Shown: positions 51,460 to 60,247, counted from the first letter of the stretch. The stretch: 60,887 bases of DNA from Clostridia bacterium (GCA_017435665.1 JAFSEP010000048.1:1-60887), one strand, 5' to 3'. A program made the numbers and translations. The notes: generated by a model from the sequence alone, not told the origin.

Positions 51460-51488
51460 TTGAAATGTTTATACTAATTTGTTATAAT
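51460..51488 (+). promoter_or_regulatory. Promoter of the large surface-protein gene
   Basis: TTGAAA (51460-51465), 17-bp spacer, TATAAT (51483-51488). Confidence 0.75.
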
Positions 51489-51518
51489 CAATACAAATTA
51501 ACTATGAGGAGTGTTGAA

Positions 51519-54500
51519 ATGAAAAAGAGTATCACACGTATTACGGCATTATTGCTATCACTTATTATCCTTACCGGCGGCTTACCGATAAGCATTTCAG
51601 CCACATCAGCTGCTAATGTAGCTGAATTATGGATCGACGGTGAGCTTGAGTCAGCTTCGGCAGACAGCTTTGAGGATTTATGGGTAAAGGCAGTAAAACT
51701 GGCTCCCCTGAAAACAGATAAAAATAAAAAACCTACCGTTGTTTTCAAGCTTCTCGCGGATTGGAAGGCAGATTCAGGCTCCTTCGGCGACGGCATAGGC
51801 TTCAAAAACGGTGCTCTCGCAGTTCCTGCAAACAGAATTATTACCCTAGACCTTAACGGGCATGTTCTGAACAGAGGTCTTACCAAAGCAGTTTCGGGCG
51901 GTACGGTACTTTACATCTGTAAGGGTGCGAATCTCACCGTGACCGACAGCGCCGGCGATAAGATTAACAAGGGAACTCTTTCCAACGGAATCTGGATTCC
52001 CGACAAAAACGGAAGCACAGAAATAAAGGGCGGTGTCATCACGGGCGGTCGCAACCTCTTAGACGGTGGCGGTATCTATATGGAAGAGCAGACTACAGTA
52101 ACTCTCGAAAGCGGTACGGTTGCCGGCAATACTGCAAACGACGGCGGCGGTGTACAGATTGAAGGAAGCACATCTAAGCTTCAGATGAGTGAAACCGCTT
52201 TTATATCATATAACAGAGCAGACGGCCTTACATACGGTGGCGGCGGTATCTGTACAGACGGTACAGGCGTAACAATCGCAGGCGGCAATGTGACCTGCAA
52301 CAAAGCCAAATACGGCGGCGGTATATACTGCTACGAAGACAGTGTGAGTATTATCGGCGTTAAGATAAAAGACAACTCTGCCACAGGAGACGGTGGCGGT
52401 ATTTATCCTCAGGGATCAGGTGTTTCCGTTTCAAGCTGCGAGCTTACGGATAATACCGCAGGCGGAAACGGCGGTGCAATTTTTGTTTATACAACAGACA
52501 CATCCCTTGCTGACAGCACAGTTATGCACAATTCTGCAAAGGATAAAGGCGACGGCATCTACGTTACCACTGACTGCGATTTATCAATATCAGGAAAAAT
52601 GACAATCAAAGATAACGGTGATGAAAACCTTTATCTTGAGGGCAACGATGACCTTTATGCAGGCTCTCTTTCAAGAGGCTCTGAGGTATATATCAGTATT
52701 TCAGGAGATTTTTCTGAATTTACAGGTCTTAATAAGCCTTTTGTTTCTTCAACCGCAGACACAAAGGCAGAATACTTTTTCAGCGATACAGACGGCTACT
52801 ACGCAGTCCGTCAGAACGACCCTGCTCTTGACAACTATCGTTATCTCTATTTTGAAAAGGGTCAGCGTCCGCAGATTGACAGTCAGGTTATAAAATCCTC
52901 ATCTGTCAATACCTCTTACGGTACATATGAGGGCGACAACGGTACCTACGGTCTTTACAAGGGTAATTTCGAGTATGCTTCCGTTCTTGATTCCGAAAAC
53001 AACTACGCACCTGTTTTCTACTATTCTGACGGATACTTTGATTCGGACCCCAAAAAGTATAACAGCCACCTTGCAACAATGTCTCTTAGCATTGCTATGT
53101 CGGCATTTGCTAAAAACACAACCGATAAGGACAGATATTTCAATCAGTTCGGAAACGTAAAACAGTTACTTGCAGATATAGGCTGCAATGACGAGGACAT
53201 ATATATAAATGATGACTACACCAAAAAGCCCGCATACTTCGGTGAAGACGGTGACCGTCTGAGCACTATCGGTGTGATTATTGCAAACAAGAAGATAAAG
53301 ATTGCAGATAAAGAATACACCCTCATTCCTCTTGCGGTACGAGGTGCAGGCTACGAAATTGAGTGGGGAAGCAATGCTACGGTTGGTGCCTCAGGAGAAT
53401 CACAGGGCTTTGCCGATGCGGCAACTCAGGCATTTGCACAGGTTGAGCAGTACATAAAGGATTACGGACTTGAGGACGAAGTGCAGAACGGTAACGTCAA
53501 ATTCTGGCTTATGGGATATTCCCGTGCCAGCGTAACTGCCAACATTACAGCAAAAAGACTTGTTGACAAGTACGGACAGAACAATGATGTTTACGGATAC
53601 TGCTTTGAGGTTCCCCAGGGTGGCAGTAATGAGGCTGCGCTCAAGGAGGAATGGACAGATAACGGTGAATACCACAGCATACACAACATCATCAACAAGG
53701 CTGACTTTGTTACTATGCTTATGCCCACGGAAATGGGAATAAAGCGTTACGGCGTTGACCATTATGTTCCCGGTAACCCTGAGCTGTTCAACACACCCGA
53801 AAGCAAAACCGAAGAATATAACGGCGGCAAGGTAACCACTGCCTCAGATAACAGCTACAAGGGCTACGAGGTTTCACACGATCCCGAAAGCCTCTACTAT
53901 AAACAGCGTCAGCTTATGCTCAGTCAGCTTCAGGCAGTAAACCCCGATCTTCAGTTTGAGGATTATTTCCACTACGCTACCATAAACTATATCGGCTATG
54001 TGGTAGGTTTTCAGGATCTCCTTGGCGAAATCAAATCAAAGGGAAGCACTCCCGATGAATTTGTGCTCGATTTCTACGGAAAGCTTCAGGAATGGGCTCT
54101 TTGTAATGATGAGGTTTCGGACTACCGTGAGTATTTCACAAGCTATAAGCCCTGGTCAGCTGATTCATGGGGTGCCGACAAGCCCTCAGACCTGGGATAC
54201 TTCGAAAGTGAAATGACGGTTGAGGATGCCGTTGTTGTTGTGATAAAGATGATTTTCGGCAAAAGCAGCGAGGATGCAGATGCAATTATCAATATCCTTC
54301 TTGAAAGTGCTCTGGGCATCAGCGCAGTTGACTTTAACAATATAAGTCTTCTTGAGGTATATGCATCCTATCTTCGTGACTGGCACAACAGAACGAGGGC
54401 AGAAAAGGTTGAAATGGGTAACAAGCTGATTGAGGCTCTGCTTGCGGAACGCTATCCCGGTGCAGATACGGTTTACGACTATCTTACCGACGAGGAGGAA

Positions 54501-55103
54501 AAGGAGCTTCTGGAGGCACTTCCTGTTGTGCTTGACCTGGCACTTACCTTCGCCGCAAAGGATTACAACACCACAACCCTTGACAGCAGTCAGGTTTATC
54601 TGGGCACCTTTGCGTATAATATGGATACACTCATTTCTGCACACTATCCCGAAATCAATCTTGCGTGGCTTCGCAGCTATGACAGCTTCTTTGAAAAAGA
54701 TACAACCGCATACACAATCGAAGCGGACTCAGCACAGGCTCCCGAAGGCACATTAACTGCCGACGGTGTGCTTACTATTTCTGCAGCACCGGGCAGTGCG
54801 ATTTACTATTCGGACGATAACGGAGAAACCTACAAGCTCTACCGCAGAGCCTTTACAATGGACAATAATGCCGGGCAGATAAAGGCCTATGCCGTTTCCT
54901 ACGGTGTAAAAAGCAGCGAGACGCTGATTGAAAAGCAGACAGCGCAGTCTCCCGAAGACACTACCGCAAATCAGGGTGGAGAGAATAACGAGGGTGGCTC
55001 TGGCAATGCCGCGAAATACATCATTCCTTCCGTTGCCACGGTAACAATCGCCGGGGCGGCTCTGGCAGCAGTATTCTTGCTCAAAAAGCGCAAGGAAGGG
55101 TAA
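51519..55103 (+). CDS. Large exported protein: right-handed beta-helix plus lipase-like domain
   Basis: A 1194-residue surface protein. A signal peptide (1-30) is followed by a right-handed beta-helix (about 120-420) with repeated 'DGGGIYMEEQ', 'DGGGVQIEG', 'YGGGGICTDG', 'DGGGIYPQG' turns, as in polymorphic-outer-membrane-type and pectate-lyase-like folds. A large alpha/beta-hydrolase-type region carries the elbow 'GYSRAS' (Ser about 668). A beta-sandwich near 1070-1140 ('GSAIYYSDDNGETYKLYRR') resembles chitobiase-type or Big-like modules. The C-terminus is a single membrane helix plus 'KKRKEG', without an LPXTG motif. ATG at 51519 has GAGGAG upstream. Confidence 0.8.
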   Translation: MKKSITRITALLLSLIILTGGLPISISATSAANVAELWIDGELESASADSFEDLWVKAVKLAPLKTDKNKKPTVVFKLLADWKADSGSFGDGIGFKNGALAVPANRIITLDLNGHVLNRGLTKAVSGGTVLYICKGANLTVTDSAGDKINKGTLSNGIWIPDKNGSTEIKGGVITGGRNLLDGGGIYMEEQTTVTLESGTVAGNTANDGGGVQIEGSTSKLQMSETAFISYNRADGLTYGGGGICTDGTGVTIAGGNVTCNKAKYGGGIYCYEDSVSIIGVKIKDNSATGDGGGIYPQGSGVSVSSCELTDNTAGGNGGAIFVYTTDTSLADSTVMHNSAKDKGDGIYVTTDCDLSISGKMTIKDNGDENLYLEGNDDLYAGSLSRGSEVYISISGDFSEFTGLNKPFVSSTADTKAEYFFSDTDGYYAVRQNDPALDNYRYLYFEKGQRPQIDSQVIKSSSVNTSYGTYEGDNGTYGLYKGNFEYASVLDSENNYAPVFYYSDGYFDSDPKKYNSHLATMSLSIAMSAFAKNTTDKDRYFNQFGNVKQLLADIGCNDEDIYINDDYTKKPAYFGEDGDRLSTIGVIIANKKIKIADKEYTLIPLAVRGAGYEIEWGSNATVGASGESQGFADAATQAFAQVEQYIKDYGLEDEVQNGNVKFWLMGYSRASVTANITAKRLVDKYGQNNDVYGYCFEVPQGGSNEAALKEEWTDNGEYHSIHNIINKADFVTMLMPTEMGIKRYGVDHYVPGNPELFNTPESKTEEYNGGKVTTASDNSYKGYEVSHDPESLYYKQRQLMLSQLQAVNPDLQFEDYFHYATINYIGYVVGFQDLLGEIKSKGSTPDEFVLDFYGKLQEWALCNDEVSDYREYFTSYKPWSADSWGADKPSDLGYFESEMTVEDAVVVVIKMIFGKSSEDADAIINILLESALGISAVDFNNISLLEVYASYLRDWHNRTRAEKVEMGNKLIEALLAERYPGADTVYDYLTDEEEKELLEALPVVLDLALTFAAKDYNTTTLDSSQVYLGTFAYNMDTLISAHYPEINLAWLRSYDSFFEKDTTAYTIEADSAQAPEGTLTADGVLTISAAPGSAIYYSDDNGETYKLYRRAFTMDNNAGQIKAYAVSYGVKSSETLIEKQTAQSPEDTTANQGGENNEGGSGNAAKYIIPSVATVTIAGAALAAVFLLKKRKEG

Positions 55104-55131
55104 AATGACAGTTTATTTTTAAGATACAGCG

Positions 55132-55166
55132 ACCCACCCCACCGAATTCGGTGGGGTGGGTTTATT
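55132..55166. terminator. Bidirectional terminator with CCCCACCG palindrome
   Basis: ACCCACCCCACCG pairs perfectly with CGGTGGGGTGGGT. The inner CCCCACCG/CGGTGGGG arms recur at 55766-55787 on the other side of the next gene. Confidence 0.85.
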
Positions 55167-55167
55167 T

Positions 55168-55683
55168 TCACTTCTTTTTTCTGTATCTCACCATGGCAAC
55201 AATAATTGAAGCGATTGCAATTACGGAGCCCAAAGTTGCGCCGTATGCCTGAGAAATAAAGTTATACACAAGCCAGAAGGGCGCTCCCAGAAGCCCCAGC
55301 TTACGGATATTCTGTTCATCGGTGCACCACATACTGCCTGCCTGCAAAAGAGTTCCTGCAACAGGCAGAAGCTCGATCCATTGGTGCTGAAGAAAGGCTG
55401 AGATAACGCCTACAACGGCAATCAGAAGCATATTTGACCATACAAGCAGCTTGGTATGCGCCCTGAAAGCGGGAGAATTCTTCTTTGCTGCCAAGAAGGA
55501 GGAAACCGTAGACAAAAAATCCATAATTGCTCCCGAAAAAGCACCCAACAGTATATACTGAAGAACATACAGAGCATTGGAAACACAGGTGACCCGAACT
55601 ATATCTTTGCGCTTTTTAAGCTGATAGCTCAAAAGATACAGAGCCACGCCTGCAATTCCGATAATCTGCGAAGCAATAAGCAT
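55168..55683 (-). CDS. YgjV-family inner-membrane protein
   Basis: A 171-residue protein with about five to six helices, matching the YgjV family of small membrane proteins of unknown function ('IIGIAGVALYLLSYQLKKRK' at the start; 'LQYILLGAFSGAIMDFLST'; 'LGAPFWLVYNFISQAYGATL'). It is flanked on both sides by the same palindromic arms and convergent with the large surface-protein gene. No neighbour suggests a role. Confidence 0.78.
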   Translation of the reverse strand: MLIASQIIGIAGVALYLLSYQLKKRKDIVRVTCVSNALYVLQYILLGAFSGAIMDFLSTVSSFLAAKKNSPAFRAHTKLLVWSNMLLIAVVGVISAFLQHQWIELLPVAGTLLQAGSMWCTDEQNIRKLGLLGAPFWLVYNFISQAYGATLGSVIAIASIIVAMVRYRKKK

Positions 55684-55765
55684 TTCCTCATCCCCTTTTC
55701 TGTAAAATCCGCTGTATATTTTACATTATTAATGACGGTTTGTAAAGTGGGAGGATATGCAAACT

Positions 55766-55787
55766 CCCCACCGATTGCTCGGTGGGG
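55766..55787. repeat. Second CCCCACCG palindrome
   Basis: CCCCACCG (55766-55773), 6-nt loop, CGGTGGGG (55780-55787), matching the inner stem at 55137-55156. Confidence 0.6.
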
Positions 55788-55891
55788 AAAAACTATCTTG
55801 CCTGTCAGATTAATTCAGTTAAGAATTATCCCTTGATTGCTGCCTGTATTACCGTTCACGAAACGCACCAATCAGAAATTGTCAAAATATA

Positions 55892-55920
55892 TTGCATTTG
55901 CTACGATAAAGTGATAAAAT
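55892..55920 (+). promoter_or_regulatory. Promoter of the SPFH gene cluster
   Basis: TTGCAT (55892-55897), 17-bp spacer, AGTGA then TAAAAT (55915-55920). The predicted start (about 55926-55928) coincides with the first base of a long inverted repeat. Confidence 0.5.
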
Positions 55921-55926
55921 ATATTT

Positions 55927-56070
55927 GCCAAACTAAGTTAATAGTAAAATCAGGAGCATTTTATTCTATGGGGTATTATACCCTTTTTTGTCATTTTGCT
56001 ATGAATTTGATAAAAATGCAAATTCCATCAGCATAATGGCAGAAATGCTCTTATATTGACTTAGTTTGGC
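55927..56070 (+). ncRNA. Structured leader RNA or hairpin element
   Basis: GCCAAACTAAGTTAATA (55927-55943) pairs with TATTGACTTAGTTTGGC (56054-56070), and GAGCATTT (55954-55961) with AAATGCTC (56043-56050). Inside are a small hairpin GGGTA/TACCC followed by six T's (55971-55989) and an extended hairpin around GAATTTG/CAAATTC. This gives a closed multi-branch structure of 144 nt beginning at the predicted transcription start. It could be a regulatory leader or a MITE with terminal inverted repeats; no target-site duplication is obvious. It matches no riboswitch class that I recognise. Confidence 0.5.
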
Positions 56071-56094
56071 GACTATCGGAGTTTGCGTTTTTTG

Positions 56095-56127
56095 TGCGGC
56101 TACTTCGGTAGCCGCATTTTTTGTTTT
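56095..56127 (+). terminator. Intrinsic terminator within the SPFH leader
   Basis: TGCGGCTAC - TTCG - GTAGCCGCA (56095-56116) followed by TTTTTT. No rightward gene lies between the preceding terminator and this hairpin, so it sits in the leader of the 56142 gene, as an attenuator would. Confidence 0.7.
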
Positions 56128-56141
56128 TAGGAGGTTGTTAA

Positions 56142-57314
56142 ATGGCACAGATTGCCGAAATAATCAAGTATGAAGGCGACAACAGTACCTTCATATGGAA
56201 GCATCCGTGCGAGGATTTTAACACGACCACTCAGTTGATCGTGCACGAAAGTCAGGAAGCCATATTCTTTATGAATGGACAAGTTCTTGATTTATTCGGT
56301 CCCGGACGGCACACACTTGAAACTCAAAACATCCCGCTACTCAGGAAGTTTATCAACATTCCTACCGGTGGCGAAACACCTTTCCACTGCGAAGTTTATT
56401 TTATCAATAAAACTGAGCAGATGGCGATTAAATGGGGTACGGACAGTAAAGTTCAGTATGTTGAGCCTACATATAAGTTCCCATTATCAATCGGTGCATC
56501 CGGTGAAATGGCGCTTAGCGTGGAGGATTCCCGAAAACTGCTTGTAAAACTTGTTGGCACCGAACGTGTTCTTGATAGAAATCAACTTACTACATTCTTC
56601 CGTGCTTTCTTGATGACAAGGGTTAAAACCTACATTGCACAAGAGATGAAGGCAAGTGCCATCAATATCTTTGAGATTGATGAAAGTCTTGAAGTTTTCT
56701 CTAAAGGTATTCAGTCACGTTTGCTTGGTGATTTTGAAGAATACGGCGTAACGCTAAACCGCTTTTTTGTAACCACTATCGTAAAGCCCGATGGCGATCC
56801 TCAATACGAAAAATTCAAAGAACTTCATTTCCGTCAGTATGCAGATATTGCGGAAGCAAAGTTAAAGCAGCAAACCGATGTGATTTATGCTCAGACTGAG
56901 GCGCAAAAGACTGTGATCGAATCGCAGGCATTGGCGCAGAAACGAGCTACCGAAGGTTACACATATCAGCAAGAACGTGGCTTTGATGTTGCTGAGCACG
57001 CCGCTCAAAATGAGGGCGTAGGCGAATTCACCAATATGGGTATCGGTCTCGGCGTTATGTCAGGTATCGGCGGAACTGTTGGTGGTATGGTCGGCGGTGC
57101 TGTAAATAATGCATTTGCGGAGATTGGTACCGAGCCACAAACAGTTAGTAATGCCTTCTGCGATAATTGTGGTGCAAAACTAACACCCGGCGCTGCCTTC
57201 TGTGATGAGTGTGGAACACCTCAGTCATCACCAGATACTTGTAGCAACTGTGGTTTTAAGTTTATTAAACCCGGTAAATTCTGTCCGAAATGCGGCAGTA
57301 AAAGGGAGGGTTGA
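56142..57314 (+). CDS. SPFH-domain protein with double zinc ribbon (YdjI-like)
   Basis: A 390-residue protein. Residues about 25-240 form an SPFH/band-7-type domain ('QLIVHESQEAIFFMNGQVLD' to 'FVTTIVKPDGDPQYEKFKEL'). A charged, Gln-rich coiled coil (about 240-285) and a Gly-rich segment ('GIGLGVMSGIGGTVGGMVGG') follow, then two zinc ribbons, 'FCDNCGAKL ... FCDECGTP' and 'CSNCGFKF ... FCPKCGSK'. This matches the YdjI type, which in Bacillus subtilis belongs to a membrane-stress operon. ATG after GGAGG. First of a three-gene operon. Confidence 0.87.
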   Translation: MAQIAEIIKYEGDNSTFIWKHPCEDFNTTTQLIVHESQEAIFFMNGQVLDLFGPGRHTLETQNIPLLRKFINIPTGGETPFHCEVYFINKTEQMAIKWGTDSKVQYVEPTYKFPLSIGASGEMALSVEDSRKLLVKLVGTERVLDRNQLTTFFRAFLMTRVKTYIAQEMKASAINIFEIDESLEVFSKGIQSRLLGDFEEYGVTLNRFFVTTIVKPDGDPQYEKFKELHFRQYADIAEAKLKQQTDVIYAQTEAQKTVIESQALAQKRATEGYTYQQERGFDVAEHAAQNEGVGEFTNMGIGLGVMSGIGGTVGGMVGGAVNNAFAEIGTEPQTVSNAFCDNCGAKLTPGAAFCDECGTPQSSPDTCSNCGFKFIKPGKFCPKCGSKREG

Positions 57315-57317
57315 TAA

Positions 57318-57986
57318 ATGAAGAAAAATAAGGGTATGGCTTATGCCGTATTAGCAATAGCTTTTGTGCTTTTTAATGTAATCGCTTTTGCAATACCAAC
57401 AGCAAAAACCGCAACATTTTGGATTGCTTATGCGTTTTCCGTAGTTGCATTCGCTTTGCAAATCGTCATTTGGAAATTTGCGTTTAAAGGTACAGATACT
57501 TTAAAGAGCAAATTCCTTGGCATTCCGTTAATATCGGTTGGTATTACATATTTAATCATTCAGATTATCGCATTTGCAATATTTATGGCGCTGCCATTAA
57601 CGGCAAGTTGGATTGCCATTGTGGTGTGTGCATTGATACTTGGCATTTCCGCAATCTGTTTGATTGGAACGGAAACCGGTAGAGAGGAAATCAAACGTGT
57701 TGAAGAAAAGGTAGAAAAGAAAGTTTTCTATATCAAAGCACTTCAGGTCGACATTGAAATGTTGGCGAGTACCGAAACGGATTCCGATACCAAAGCGGCG
57801 CTAACTAAACTTGCTGAGAAAATCCGATTTAGTGATCCGATGAGCAATGATGTTCTTACAGATCTTGAAGCAGAAATTACTGATAAAGTCAATGAACTCA
57901 AAACCGTAGAAAATAAAGCGGAAATTATCACTGTCCTTGATTCGCTTATTACCGAGCGGAATAAAAAAGCAAAATTATTAAAATAA
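57318..57986 (+). CDS. Membrane protein with C-terminal helical domain
   Basis: A 222-residue protein of unknown function. Four hydrophobic helices (about 7-27, 33-52, 67-90, 96-118) are followed by a ~100-residue cytoplasmic helical domain rich in Lys, Glu, Asp and Thr ('EEIKRVEEKVEKKVFYIKAL'). It lies three bases after the SPFH gene and 17 bases before the CFI-box gene, so it is probably a membrane partner of both. Confidence 0.7.
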   Translation: MKKNKGMAYAVLAIAFVLFNVIAFAIPTAKTATFWIAYAFSVVAFALQIVIWKFAFKGTDTLKSKFLGIPLISVGITYLIIQIIAFAIFMALPLTASWIAIVVCALILGISAICLIGTETGREEIKRVEEKVEKKVFYIKALQVDIEMLASTETDSDTKAALTKLAEKIRFSDPMSNDVLTDLEAEITDKVNELKTVENKAEIITVLDSLITERNKKAKLLK

Positions 57987-58003
57987 AATTGGAGGATTCG
58001 AAA

Positions 58004-59044
58004 ATGAAACAATTAACGTGTGAAATGTGTGGTAGTACAGACTTGATGAAACAGGATGGTGTGTTTGTATGTCAATCCTGTGGAATGAAGTATTCTGTTG
58101 AAGAAGCGAAGAAAATGATGGTCGAAGGCGTCGTTAAAATTGACGTCTCCGAGGAGTTAAAAAATTTATACGTTCTTGCACGACGTGCAAAAGATGAAGG
58201 TAATACTGAAAACGCTCAAAAGTATTATGAAATGATTGTATTAAAGGATCCTTCTTCGTGGGAAGCTACATTTTACTCAGTATATTATAAATCCATGAAT
58301 TGTCGAATTGCTGAAATTAAAACAGCGGCGGATAATGTTAATACGGTTGTTACTACATCATTAAAACTAATTCATGACAATCTTGAAACTGCCCAAGAAA
58401 AATGTGCTGCGATAACAGAGATATCAGAAAAGGCGTTTGGTATATCCAAAATGTTTATAGATGCCAGCAAGAGACATCATAATGATATAGATGCCTCCAT
58501 TAGAAGCCAATACGCTTTTGAAGCTGTGGACAGAATGGTGGCAGCTGAATTTATAGTTGATAACAACTGCAACCAGCTTGTTAATTTGTTCTTAAATGAT
58601 GCGGATGTTTTTCCTGCGGCATGTGTTCCTGTATTAAAATCAAGAATAAATAAGGGTGCTGTGAAACCTGCGTTTGTTGAAGCGATAAAAAAATATGAAC
58701 CCGATTATATGCCGCCCAAAAAAGAAGAGCCCGTTAATAATTCTCCCGCACCTCAGTCAGCCAGTTCAAGTTCAGGCGGTTGTTATGTAGCTACTGCTGT
58801 TTATGGCTCTTATGATTGTCCGCAGGTTTGGACTCTACGTCGCTTCCGTGACTATACTCTTGCAGAAACTTGGTATGGCAGGGCATTCATTCGCACCTAT
58901 TATGCAATCAGCCCCACACTGGTAAAGTGGTTCGGACATACTGAGTGGTTCAAGAAAATGTGGAAAGGCAAGCTCGACCGAATGGTTGCCAATCTGAATG
59001 CTGAAGGTGTAGAGGATACGCCCTATGAAGATAAACCTTGGTGA
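58004..59044 (+). CDS. Zinc-ribbon protein with CFI-box C-terminus
   Basis: A 346-residue protein. The N-terminal ribbon is 'CEMCGSTDLM ... CQSCGMKYS' (Cys6, Cys9, Cys23, Cys26). A TPR-like helix pair ('RRAKDEGNTENAQKYYEMIV', about 64-83) and a helical middle region follow. The Ser-rich linker leads to 'GCYVATAVYGSYDCPQVWTL' then 'RRFRDYTLAETWYGRAFIRT', the CFI-box-CTERM signature, whose biochemical role is not known. GGAGG precedes the ATG at 58004. Third gene of the SPFH operon. Confidence 0.83.
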   Translation: MKQLTCEMCGSTDLMKQDGVFVCQSCGMKYSVEEAKKMMVEGVVKIDVSEELKNLYVLARRAKDEGNTENAQKYYEMIVLKDPSSWEATFYSVYYKSMNCRIAEIKTAADNVNTVVTTSLKLIHDNLETAQEKCAAITEISEKAFGISKMFIDASKRHHNDIDASIRSQYAFEAVDRMVAAEFIVDNNCNQLVNLFLNDADVFPAACVPVLKSRINKGAVKPAFVEAIKKYEPDYMPPKKEEPVNNSPAPQSASSSSGGCYVATAVYGSYDCPQVWTLRRFRDYTLAETWYGRAFIRTYYAISPTLVKWFGHTEWFKKMWKGKLDRMVANLNAEGVEDTPYEDKPW

Positions 59045-59059
59045 TAAAGTGCTCCCAAA

Positions 59060-59088
59060 TTGAAAAATTCATAAAAATATGGTATAAT
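59060..59088 (+). promoter_or_regulatory. Promoter of the RES-domain gene
   Basis: TTGAAA (59060-59065), 17-bp spacer ending TATGG, TATAAT (59083-59088). Confidence 0.75.
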
Positions 59089-59135
59089 AAGGTGGCTTAG
59101 GTTGCCTTTATTTATTGCCACAAAGAGGTTATTGT

Positions 59136-60206
59136 ATGGATAAAATATTAGAATTACTTGAAAAATACCATTGCCACCTAAGACGTGGTACACAGAGTAT
59201 GGCAGATTTTCTTGATAGCAATTTTCAAGATTACATCAATGATGTACGACAGTCCATTGCTGTTGAAGATAATCCCCTTGTTGGAAACGAAATGTGCAAA
59301 ATGATTGCTGATTGTATTGATGAAATCAGCACTAACGCTTCCTCCATTGTAGATGTTTTAAGATTATACGGCAACGGAAAAATCGTAGAAGCATCCATTA
59401 AGGCTTTCAATGTATTTGATATTATGAAACCGCAACTTATGCAGCGCTATTCTGGGGCATATCATATAGATGTGTACTACCGAATCAGAGGAATCGGAGG
59501 AACTCCGTTTCCTCTTGAAAGAAAAGAATTATTCCATATACCGTATAGCAAAAACTATTTGATAGGTACTGAACGTTATAGTATGCCCGGTCACCCATGT
59601 CTGTATTTAGCATCACAAGCAGAACTTGCATGGCATGAATGCGGAAAGCCCGAAACATTTGCCATTGCGAAATTTAGCATCCCACAGGAAGAAGAAAACT
59701 GCCTTAAATTCATTGATTTTTCTGAAAAGCTAATGCCACTAAAGCATAGTTTTTTCTGTTGGTTTCACAACGAGAATGACAAGGAAGCAGTTCGCAAATA
59801 TTTATTAAAATATATTTATACTTATCCGCTGAGAGCCGCTTGTTCAGTTGTAGTCCAACATCATGGGGCGAGATTTATTGAAGAATATATAATACCTCAA
59901 CTTTTATTACAATGGGTACGCAACGATGAGGACTTTGATGGTATTCGCTATGAATCATGTTCGGAGTCTGATGAAGTAAAATCCTATGGCGGACACAATA
60001 TTGTCTTGATGACAAAGCTGTTTGATGCTGATGGTTACGATGTAAAGTTACGAGAGTGTATTAAAATCGGAGTCCCCGAAAAGTTTGACATTAACGACCT
60101 AAAATGTGATGAGCGTTTGGTTGATCTGTTGGACGGAAAGGAATTAACATCTGATCCGTTTTTGTGGGGAATGGAAAGTATCTCTGATGACTATCAACCG
60201 ATCTAA
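59136..60206 (+). CDS. RES-domain protein
   Basis: A 356-residue protein whose central region resembles the RES domain: 'DVYYRIRG' (about 112-119), 'TERYSMPGHPCLYLASQAEL' (about 144-163) and 'AWHECGKPE', with the expected Arg, Tyr and Glu. RES proteins of the Xre-RES toxin-antitoxin systems degrade NAD+; larger RES proteins like this one, without an adjacent Xre antitoxin, have no established role. The N-terminal ~100 residues are helical and unrecognised. ATG at 59136 has AGAGG upstream. It has its own promoter. Confidence 0.7.
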   Translation: MDKILELLEKYHCHLRRGTQSMADFLDSNFQDYINDVRQSIAVEDNPLVGNEMCKMIADCIDEISTNASSIVDVLRLYGNGKIVEASIKAFNVFDIMKPQLMQRYSGAYHIDVYYRIRGIGGTPFPLERKELFHIPYSKNYLIGTERYSMPGHPCLYLASQAELAWHECGKPETFAIAKFSIPQEEENCLKFIDFSEKLMPLKHSFFCWFHNENDKEAVRKYLLKYIYTYPLRAACSVVVQHHGARFIEEYIIPQLLLQWVRNDEDFDGIRYESCSESDEVKSYGGHNIVLMTKLFDADGYDVKLRECIKIGVPEKFDINDLKCDERLVDLLDGKELTSDPFLWGMESISDDYQPI

Positions 60207-60247
60207 CGCTTCTGAAAAAATCCCTTTGGAACAAAGGGCGCACTTCT

